Shown piece by piece: positions 1-5,666 of a stretch of 11,148 nucleotides of DNA. The notes beneath the pieces are model-generated. The model did not search any database, was not told where the DNA came from, and saw only the letters and a list, made by a program, of their open reading frames with translations. Position numbers and translations under genes: made by a program. The DNA is from an uncultured Porphyromonas sp. (lineage in GTDB: Bacteria > Bacteroidota > Bacteroidia > Bacteroidales > Porphyromonadaceae), in assembly GCA_905372565.1 (NCBI GenBank), contig CAJPPK010000036.1:1-11148 (forward strand), in the 5' to 3' direction. Positions within the stretch are counted from its first letter, which is position 1; each line of letters starts with the position of its first letter.

Positions 1-53
1 AGAGCATCTGACTACGGATCAGAAGGTTACAGGTTTGAATCCTGTCGGGGTCA
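1..53 (+). tRNA. tRNA-Arg(ACG), 3' part only
   Basis: The 3' portion of a tRNA cut by the window edge. The anticodon stem TCTGA (7-11) pairs with TCAGA (19-23) around the loop CTACGGA, whose centre gives anticodon ACG (14-16). A five-base variable loop follows. The T arm ACAGG/CCTGT (29-33 and 41-45) encloses TTTGAAT. The 3' acceptor strand is 46-52 and the discriminator A is at 53. CCA is not encoded, so it must be added after transcription, as is usual in Bacteroidota. The D arm and 5' acceptor strand lie outside the window. In bacteria A34 of the ACG anticodon is normally converted to inosine by TadA. Confidence 0.95.
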
Positions 54-57
54 CAAA

Positions 58-97
58 GAAAGCCACAGAGTCGCACACTCTGTGGCTTTCTCCTTTT
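58..97 (+). terminator. Intrinsic terminator of tRNA-Arg
   Basis: A perfect 13-bp stem (58-70 with 78-90) closes a 7-base loop and is followed by a T-rich tail (91-97). It starts five bases after the tRNA discriminator base, so it should end the tRNA transcript. Nothing else is seen between it and the repeat array at 155. Confidence 0.9.
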
Positions 98-154
98 ATA
101 TCCCCGGCGAGCAGAGCCTACCCCAAGCCACGCTTCACACGAGACGAAAGGATC

Positions 155-246
155 CACTCAGTCACGTATATCGCGAACACTTGATTAGGTATATTGTGAC
201 CCGCAGGTTAGGCATATCGTGACTGAGCGATTGGGTATATTGCGAC
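155..246. repeat. Four tandem 23-bp repeat units (array 1)
   Basis: Four abutting units lie at 155-177, 178-200, 201-223 and 224-246. Read on the minus strand the conserved part is about GTCRCRATATACCYAAYC (18 bases) followed by five variable bases. The recognisable core on the plus strand, GTATAT(T/C)G(C/T)GA, recurs at 166, 189, 212 and 235, exactly 23 bp apart. The unit at 155-177 is the most degenerate. The array ends 70 bp before the -7 box of the sigma-54-type regulator gene. There are no unrelated spacers, so this is not a CRISPR. Its function is unknown; a protein-binding array is one possibility. Confidence 0.9.
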
Positions 247-267
247 CGAGACAGGAGAATATACCCA
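232..267. repeat. 10-bp inverted repeat at the end of array 1
   Basis: TGGGTATATT (232-241), part of the last 23-bp unit, is repeated in inverted orientation as AATATACCCA (258-267) after a 16-bp spacer. The pair could form a hairpin or provide two opposed protein sites about 50 bp upstream of the promoter. The match is perfect over 10 bp, but no role is shown. Confidence 0.7.
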
Positions 268-316
268 GCCACAAGACGAGGACTATCCGACTAAAAAAGG
301 GTAGATAAATCTTCCG

Positions 317-324
317 TATCTTTG
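317..324 (+). promoter_or_regulatory. Promoter -7 box of the regulator-lptE-secG operon
   Basis: TATCTTTG matches the Bacteroidota primary sigma factor -7 consensus TAnnTTTG exactly. It lies 23 bp before the ATG at 348, implying a leader of roughly 15-20 bases. No TTG is visible at the expected -33 position (19-21 bp upstream), so the upstream half is weak or replaced by activator binding. The octamer recurs at 10656-10663 and, on the minus strand, at 7518, 7811 and 9089. Confidence 0.7.
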
Positions 325-347
325 TGTAACAATTACAGATAGCGCCG

Positions 348-1634
348 ATGAATATAGATATTCAGCAGATCAAGCATCGATTCGGGATCATAGGGAATAG
401 TCCACTCCTTGATCACGCCATTCGCACCGCGGTACAAGTTGCCCCGACGGACATGTCCGTCCTAGTGATCGGAGAGAGTGGTGTGGGTAAGGAGAACTTC
501 CCCAAGATCATCCATCAGAATAGCATTCGCAAGCATGGTCCGTACATCGCTGTGAACTGTGGCGCGATCCCTGAAGGCACTATCGACTCCGAGCTCTTCG
601 GGCATCTCAAGGGCTCCTTCACGGGAGCTATCACCGACCGAAAGGGCTACTTTCAGGAGGCCAACGAGGGGACGATCTTCCTCGACGAAGTCGGTGAGCT
701 ACCCCTATCTACACAGGCACGTCTGCTACGTGTACTAGAGACGGGCGAGTTCATCCCCGTCGGAGCTAGCCAGGCGCAGAAGACCGATGTACGCATCGTC
801 GCGGCGACGAATGTCAATCTACACGAGGCCGTAGAGCGAGGCCGATTCCGTGAGGATCTACTCTTCCGTCTCAATACCGTACCCATCGAGATCCCTCCGC
901 TGCGTAACCGCAAGCAGGACATCCCCCTACTCTTCCGTCTCTTCGCCTCCTTAAGTGCCGAGCGCTACCACATGCCTCCACTCCGCTTGACCCCCGAGGC
1001 CTGCGAGCTACTTGAGAGCTATCGCTGGCCAGGGAACATCCGTGAGCTACGCAACTTCACCGATCGCCTAAGCATCCTCGAGGAGGAGCGTACGGTGACG
1101 CCTGAGACCATAGAGCGCTACCTCCCGAAGGCTCCTACGGCGGACTACCATCCCGCCCTACGCCAGCAAGCTGTCTTAGGCGAAGAGGCCTCCTCCTTCG
1201 CTAACGAACGGGAGATCCTCTACCAAGTTCTCTTCGACATGAAGAAGGATATGGCCGAGATGAAGAGCCTCATCTCTGGCATCATGCGTGGAGAGATTCA
1301 GGTCAATGCTCCGACAAATACCAACCACAGCGACTTCACCCACAACGAACGGAGCCTACAGCCTACGGAGCACTTCCCCCATACGAGCTACTCGAGCTTC
1401 GGGGAGACTCCTCGCTATGCTCCCGTGGAAGAAGTCATCGACATCGACCACATCCCTAGCGGGGGGAGCTCTGACTTCGCTGAGCGTCCTCGCTCGCTAG
1501 ACGAAGCTGAGCGTGAAGTGATCCTAGCCGCTCTACTTCGTAATGGTGGTCAGCGCCGACGTGCAGCGCAGGAGCTACATATCTCTGAGCGCACCCTCTA
1601 CCGCAAGATCAAGGAATATAATCTCGATGTATAA
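348..1634 (+). CDS. Sigma-54-interacting transcriptional activator, Fis-type HTH, no sensor domain
   Basis: Bacterial enhancer-binding protein of 428 aa that should use ATP hydrolysis to open sigma-54 promoters. The AAA+ domain begins almost at residue 1: Walker A GESGVGKE (42-49), L1 loop GSFTGA (89-94, the usual GAFTGA with Ala to Ser, keeping Phe and Thr), Walker B with FLDE (111-114), sensor I AATN (152-155), arginine-finger region FREDLLFRLN (167-176) and sensor II WPGNIRELRN (227-236). A Fis-like helix-turn-helix occupies about 383-428. There is no receiver, GAF or PAS domain, so its signal input is unknown. A roughly 120-residue linker (262-382) contains one likely helix (285-315) and a polar, disordered-looking stretch. 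The gene heads an operon and overlaps lptE by 8 bp. The family assignment is firm; its regulon is unknown. Confidence 0.93.
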   Translation: MNIDIQQIKHRFGIIGNSPLLDHAIRTAVQVAPTDMSVLVIGESGVGKENFPKIIHQNSIRKHGPYIAVNCGAIPEGTIDSELFGHLKGSFTGAITDRKGYFQEANEGTIFLDEVGELPLSTQARLLRVLETGEFIPVGASQAQKTDVRIVAATNVNLHEAVERGRFREDLLFRLNTVPIEIPPLRNRKQDIPLLFRLFASLSAERYHMPPLRLTPEACELLESYRWPGNIRELRNFTDRLSILEEERTVTPETIERYLPKAPTADYHPALRQQAVLGEEASSFANEREILYQVLFDMKKDMAEMKSLISGIMRGEIQVNAPTNTNHSDFTHNERSLQPTEHFPHTSYSSFGETPRYAPVEEVIDIDHIPSGGSSDFAERPRSLDEAEREVILAALLRNGGQRRRAAQELHISERTLYRKIKEYNLDV

Positions 1635-2148
1635 GCATCCACGCCTCTTCGCTCTCCTCCCCCTTTTCCTGCTCGTGCTTGCCCTACCAGGCTGTAGCAT
1701 GAGCTATAAGTTCAATGGGGGAGCGATCGACTATACCCAGCTCCAGACCATCTCTATCGGCGAGATCACGAACCGTGCTCCTGTAGTCTACCCGACGCTC
1801 GCTCCGACCTTCACGGAGCAGTTACGCGACTTCTACGTGAGCCGTACACGTCTGAGCCTCGTCCCTCAGGCTGGTGATCTGGATCTCAGCTGTACGATCA
1901 CGGGCTATGACCTCACACCTATGGCGATCAGTCAGGATAACTTCGCCGAGCGCACGGTCTTCACCGTGACCGTACAGGTGAAGTTCACCAACCGAGCCAA
2001 CGAGAAGGAGAGCTTCGACCGGAGCTTTAAGGCCTTCCGTGACTTCCCCCGTAGTCAGCCCTTCGTAGGCGTGCAGGAGGATCTCCTCCGTGAGATCACA
2101 GAGGATCTGATCAAGCAGATCTATAACGCTACGGTAGAGAACTGGTAG
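1627..2148 (+). CDS. lptE: LptE-like LPS-assembly outer-membrane lipoprotein
   Basis: A 173-aa lipoprotein. The N terminus has basic residues, a hydrophobic segment (7-20) and a lipobox LPGC with the acylated Cys at 23, so it should be lipidated and sent to the outer membrane. The body reads as the Bacteroidota LptE family: SYKFNGG just after the Cys, a strand beginning TISIG, and the late motif EDLIKQIYNATVENW. LptE acts with LptD to insert lipopolysaccharide into the outer leaflet. I chose the ATG at 1627, not an in-frame ATG at 1543, because it places the signal peptide at the N terminus and overlaps the upstream stop (ATGTATAA), a typical coupling arrangement. The next gene starts 4 bp after the stop. 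The assignment rests on family features and conserved neighbours. Confidence 0.87.
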   Translation: MYKHPRLFALLPLFLLVLALPGCSMSYKFNGGAIDYTQLQTISIGEITNRAPVVYPTLAPTFTEQLRDFYVSRTRLSLVPQAGDLDLSCTITGYDLTPMAISQDNFAERTVFTVTVQVKFTNRANEKESFDRSFKAFRDFPRSQPFVGVQEDLLREITEDLIKQIYNATVENW

Positions 2149-2152
2149 CCCA

Positions 2153-2845
2153 ATGACACGTAGCGAACTCTATGGCTATCTAGCCGATCCCCAGCGCCTG
2201 GGACCTGCGACACTGGAGCCCATCCGCCAGCTACAGGCATCCTACCCCTACTGCGGAGCCTTCGCCTTCCTCTATCTGTATAATCTCGCTACGACACAGG
2301 ACATCCGCTACCCTGCGGAGCTTCGACGGCTAGCACCCCTTCTACAGGATAGCTCCCTCCTTTTCCGTTTGGTCGAAGGGGATCAGCTCAGCGGACAGCC
2401 CGAGCAAGAGCCCGAGCCAGCGAAGCGAGAAGATAGCTTCGATCTCATCGACCACTTCCTCGACGTCGCTCGTGCCTCGGGGGAAGATCTACCCGAGAGT
2501 CTGCACTTCGATGGGCATAGCGACCGAAGCGAGTACTTCACCTCTGCCGACCTCGAAGCCGAGGAAGAGGCCTCTCTCCCTCCACTCATCCCGGCGAGTG
2601 CAGAGCCTACTCCCCTCCCCTCGCCTACGACGGCTCCAGCGGGTGAGACAGCTCCCAGCGAACCAGCCACAGATCGACTGCTCTCCGAGACCCTTTCGAA
2701 GATCTATATTCAACAGGGACATTATGATAAGGCGCTGAGGATCATTCGTTCACTCAGTTTGAATTATCCAGAGAAAAGTCGTTTCTTTGTACACCAGATA
2801 CGCTTCTTGGAGCGCCTAATCAGCAATAATAAATCCACAAAATAA
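2153..2845 (+). CDS. Hypothetical protein with C-terminal TPR-like motif
   Basis: A 230-aa protein without a signal peptide or membrane segment, so probably cytoplasmic. The N-terminal part (1-75) is helical and aromatic, with SYPYCGAFAFLYLYNLA near 30-46. The middle (about 80-175) is acidic and then Pro/Ser/Thr-rich, likely disordered. The C-terminal 55 residues hold one TPR-like helix pair, with LSKIYIQQGHYDKALRIIR around 182-200, then LSLNYPEKSRFF and a final helix. I recognise this tail from Bacteroidales proteins encoded between lptE and secG, but know of no experimental function. The gene is 4 bp from lptE and 8 bp from secG, so co-expression is likely. A scaffold or adaptor role is only inference from the TPR tail. 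Confidence 0.8.
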   Translation: MTRSELYGYLADPQRLGPATLEPIRQLQASYPYCGAFAFLYLYNLATTQDIRYPAELRRLAPLLQDSSLLFRLVEGDQLSGQPEQEPEPAKREDSFDLIDHFLDVARASGEDLPESLHFDGHSDRSEYFTSADLEAEEEASLPPLIPASAEPTPLPSPTTAPAGETAPSEPATDRLLSETLSKIYIQQGHYDKALRIIRSLSLNYPEKSRFFVHQIRFLERLISNNKSTK

Positions 2846-2853
2846 CATCGCAT

Positions 2854-3234
2854 ATGTTTTATCTCCTTACGGTACTGATCCTCTTGGTGTCTATCGCCTT
2901 GGTGCTTCTAGTCATCGTACAGAAGTCGAAGGGTGGCGGTCTTGCTTCGCCTTTCGCATCGACAAATAATATCATGGGAGTACGCAAGACGACGGACGTC
3001 TTGGAGAAGGCTACCTGGTGGTGCTTCGGCATCGTCGCTGTCCTCTGCATCGCTTCGACGCACTTCCTCGGTACAGGCGGTGATGCTTCTTCCAAGACTC
3101 AGGAAGTTCTCGAGAAGAATGCTACTAAGTCAGCTACCCCAGCAGCTCTGCCTAACCTCGGTGGTGGTGCACCTACGACACCTGCTCCTGCTTCGGATGC
3201 TCCTGCAGCTCCAGCAGCACAGCCCGCTCAGTAA
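2854..3234 (+). CDS. secG: Preprotein translocase subunit SecG
   Basis: A 126-aa inner-membrane subunit of the SecYEG channel, which assists SecA-driven protein export. Two hydrophobic segments (about 2-22 and 55-73) flank the conserved cytoplasmic loop, with VQKSKGGGLASPF at 22-34 and then the NNIMGVRKTTDVLEKAT region. The C terminus after residue 80 is a Pro/Ala/Thr-rich tail, longer than in the E. coli protein and, from memory, common in Bacteroidota SecG. The gene starts 8 bp after the TPR-tailed protein and is the last of the plus-strand run. A strong hairpin begins 27 bp after its stop. Its company with lptE makes this an envelope-biogenesis operon. Confidence 0.95.
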   Translation: MFYLLTVLILLVSIALVLLVIVQKSKGGGLASPFASTNNIMGVRKTTDVLEKATWWCFGIVAVLCIASTHFLGTGGDASSKTQEVLEKNATKSATPAALPNLGGGAPTTPAPASDAPAAPAAQPAQ

Positions 3235-3261
3235 GGATCTGATCTGATAGAAAATATAAAC

Positions 3262-3300
3262 GACCTGCCCCACCTTTCGATGCGAAAGGTGGGGCAGGTC
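3262..3300. terminator. 18-bp perfect hairpin after secG, possibly bidirectional terminator
   Basis: An uninterrupted 18-bp stem (3262-3279 with 3283-3300) has a 3-base loop. The plus-strand tail (ACTTCAT) is poor in T, whereas the minus-strand continuation is T-rich (TTTATATTTT). It therefore probably ends the secG transcript by stem strength and could also stop minus-strand transcription. The arms share the 10-mer TGCCCCACCT with the hairpin at 3529-3566. Confidence 0.75.
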
Positions 3301-3341
3301 ACTTCATAGCGTCTCGTATCTACGGCTGGAGATGATATGAC

Positions 3342-3429
3342 CATTTGATTACTAACGACCCAAACTAGGATTGGTAACGGAATGAAACTTCCTTACTAAT
3401 AAATCCAAGAGTTTGTTAGTCATGAAATG
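3342..3429. repeat. 88-nt imperfect palindrome in the secG-dpp5 spacer
   Basis: Nested complementary blocks fold around one centre: 3342-3346 with 3425-3429, 3351-3355 with 3416-3420, 3361-3366 with 3410-3415, 3368-3372 with 3402-3406, 3374-3377 with 3393-3396, and 3379-3382 with 3389-3392. The apical loop is TGAAAC. The blocks are separated by small internal loops and bulges. It lies between the two terminator-like hairpins and carries no credible reading frame. I saw no Bacteroidota promoter box for it on either strand. It could be a structured RNA or the remnant of a small mobile repeat. Confidence 0.55.
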
Positions 3430-3519
3430 AGGAGGATATGAGTAATCGACGTGAGCGATCATACCTTCCCTCTTCCCCTAGTATCCGCCCCCCTCCAGCC
3501 CTTGATCTATCCCACATAC

Positions 3520-3566
3520 CTGAAATAAAAGTGCCCCACCTCCGCATATACAGAGGTGGGGCACTT
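3520..3566 (-). terminator. Intrinsic terminator of dpp5
   Basis: A 14-bp perfect stem (3529-3542 with 3553-3566) has a 10-base loop. On the minus strand it is followed by a T-rich run (TTTATTTCA). It lies 25 bp beyond the dpp5 stop codon. The remainder of the 3301-3528 spacer, apart from the palindrome, shows nothing I can identify. Confidence 0.85.
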
Positions 3567-3591
3567 CGTTGAGGGGGATGCTTGCCTACGA

Positions 3592-5637
3592 CTACTTCAG
3601 ATACTTGTCGAGGAAAGAGAAGAAGGTGCGCTGCCAGAGAAGGGCATTCTGTGGCTGGAGGATCCAGTGATTCTCATCGGGGTAGATGAGTAGCTCGGTA
3701 GGAATACCACGGAGCTTGGCCGCATTGAAGGCAGCCATACCCTGCCCTGCGAGGATGCGATAGTCTCGCTCGCCATGGATCACGAGGATCGGTGTATCCC
3801 ACTGCCCAACGAGCTTGTGAGGAGAGTTCGCAAAGGTACGCTGAGCGATAGCGTTGTCCTTCTCCCAAGGAGCACCACCCATATCCCAATTAGCGAACCA
3901 CATCTCTTCGGTCGTCATATACTGCATCTCGAGGTTGAAGATACCAGCATGAGCGATGAAAGCCTTGAAGCGCTTCTGATGGACGCCTGCTAGATAGAAG
4001 GTCGAGTAGCCACCGTAGCTAGCACCGACACAGCCGAGGCGATCGGAATCAATCCATGACTCCTTCTTAAGCTCATCGACAGCGGTCAGGTAATCCTGGA
4101 TGTTCTGCCCTGAATAGTCACCACTGATCTGCTCATTCCACTTCTTACCGAAGCTGGGGACACCATGACGGTTAGGAGCGATAACGACATAGCCTTGCTC
4201 TGCCATCAGACGCATATTCCATCGGTAGGAGAAGAACTGGCTCACAGCACTCTGTGGACCTCCTTGACAAAAGAGGAGCGCAGGGTACTTCTTCGTCTTA
4301 TCAAAGTTAGGAGGGAGGACGACCCAGACAAGCATATTTCCTCCATCGGTTGTCTTGATCCATCGCTTCTCGACAGCGATATTAGGCATATCGCCGAGGA
4401 TGGACTTATTCTCTGCTGTCACTTGCTGAGCCTTACCCGAATGAGGATCTACGAGGTAGAGATCCTTCGGATCATTATAGCTCTGACGGCCTGCCAGGAG
4501 CTTCCCTGCACGCAGAGAGACCGAGGTATAGTCGCACTGACCGGAGGTGATCTGACGGATGGAGCGCTTCTTCAGACCTAGCTCCCAAAGGTGTGTCTCA
4601 GCCTCCTTTGTACAGAGGAAATAGATCGACTTACTGTCGGGAGCCCAAACCGTCTCATCGACATCGTATTCGAAGCCATCGGTGAGGTAGGTCTTCTTAC
4701 CCGTCTTGAGATCAAGCACAAAGAGACGCTTGAGGTCAGCTTCGTAGCCATCACGCTCCATGCTGATCCAGGAGAGACTCTTACCATCGGGAGAGAAGCG
4801 AGGATGCGTGTCGTATCCCCCATTAGGAGCCGTGACATTCTTCGTCTGCCCCGATACTAAGTCATAGAGATAGATGTCAGTATTCGTCGAGAGAGCATAC
4901 TCCATCCCGACCTTCTTACGGGAGGAATAAGCGAGCGTCTTGCCATCAGGACTCCAAGAGAGCTCCTCGGCACCACCAAAGGGCTTCGTAGGAGCTTCGT
5001 AGGGCTCGCCTTCGAGGATGTCCTTACCACCCTTGACAGGCGAAGCTCCGAGCTCTGCAACGAAGATGTGAGGGATCGTCTCTGTCCATTCGTCCCAGTG
5101 TTTGTACATGAGATCGGTGATGATACGCCCCGTGGCTTTAGGCAGGTCAGGGTAAAGATCCTTTGTACTCTTCCCGAAGGGGATCTCCTTGATGTAGGCG
5201 ATCTTCGTTTCGTCGGGTGAGAGGAGGAAGTCAGAGAGTCCGCCCTCGATGTCGGTCAACTGCTTACGTTCACTCCCATCGGGTGCCATCGTCCAGACCT
5301 GCTGCGATCCACTCTCACTAGAGAGGAAGGCGATGCGCTTACCCTGCTGTATCCAGCGAGGAGAGTGTACGCCAGCGATGTTGGAGGTGAGTTGCTTCCT
5401 TGACGATCCGTCAGCAGCGATACGGAAGAGCTGGCTCTGGATCTTGTTGGCCTGCAAATTAGGGAAGCCTACACTGTAGACCAGGGTTTTCCCATCAGGT
5501 GAGAGGTCTGCGGCACCGACACGTGCCAGCGAGAGCATCACCTCGGGCGTGTAGCGTGTGGGAGTAGCCTCTGCAGGAAGAGCGTGAGCTAGCACCCCCG
5601 CAGCGACAAGAGCTGTGAGTTGTTGCTTGATCTTCAT
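3592..5637 (-). CDS. dpp5: Secreted dipeptidyl-peptidase 5-like S9 serine peptidase
   Basis: A 681-aa prolyl-oligopeptidase-family (S9) enzyme. The N-terminal signal peptide has a likely cleavage after AEA (residue 24), so it should act in the periplasm. Residues from about 30 to 410 form a WD40/TolB-like beta-propeller, with repeated SPDGK and APDSK motifs. The alpha/beta-hydrolase domain follows. The catalytic triad reads as Ser540 in GASYGGY, Asp625 in HGERDYR and His657 in ENHW. Sequence and length agree closely with my recollection of P. gingivalis DPP5 (684 aa, triad about two residues later), which releases dipeptides, preferring hydrophobic residues at P1. Asaccharolytic Porphyromonas species use such enzymes to feed on peptides. 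The gene lies 29 bp downstream of dnaX with no promoter box visible in the gap, so it may be co-transcribed. It is followed by a clear terminator. Confidence 0.95.
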   Translation of the reverse strand: MKIKQQLTALVAAGVLAHALPAEATPTRYTPEVMLSLARVGAADLSPDGKTLVYSVGFPNLQANKIQSQLFRIAADGSSRKQLTSNIAGVHSPRWIQQGKRIAFLSSESGSQQVWTMAPDGSERKQLTDIEGGLSDFLLSPDETKIAYIKEIPFGKSTKDLYPDLPKATGRIITDLMYKHWDEWTETIPHIFVAELGASPVKGGKDILEGEPYEAPTKPFGGAEELSWSPDGKTLAYSSRKKVGMEYALSTNTDIYLYDLVSGQTKNVTAPNGGYDTHPRFSPDGKSLSWISMERDGYEADLKRLFVLDLKTGKKTYLTDGFEYDVDETVWAPDSKSIYFLCTKEAETHLWELGLKKRSIRQITSGQCDYTSVSLRAGKLLAGRQSYNDPKDLYLVDPHSGKAQQVTAENKSILGDMPNIAVEKRWIKTTDGGNMLVWVVLPPNFDKTKKYPALLFCQGGPQSAVSQFFSYRWNMRLMAEQGYVVIAPNRHGVPSFGKKWNEQISGDYSGQNIQDYLTAVDELKKESWIDSDRLGCVGASYGGYSTFYLAGVHQKRFKAFIAHAGIFNLEMQYMTTEEMWFANWDMGGAPWEKDNAIAQRTFANSPHKLVGQWDTPILVIHGERDYRILAGQGMAAFNAAKLRGIPTELLIYPDENHWILQPQNALLWQRTFFSFLDKYLK

Positions 5638-5666
5638 AAGTCGTAGAATATGTATTGGGATAAGTC

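Noticed and set aside
155..246. CRISPR array.
   Set aside because: Units abut directly with only about five variable bases, there are no spacer-length unique sequences, and no cas gene is present. The same holds for 10494-10585.
1543..1626. N-terminal extension of lptE from the ATG at 1543.
   Set aside because: It would bury the signal peptide and lipobox internally and overlap the regulator's HTH region by more than 80 bp. The start at 1627 gives a normal lipoprotein.
4165..4581. A 138-codon plus-strand open frame opposite dpp5.
   Set aside because: It is antisense to the conserved propeller and catalytic region of dpp5 and shows no recognisable domain. Other antisense frames inside dnaX, bioG and the regulator were dismissed on the same grounds.
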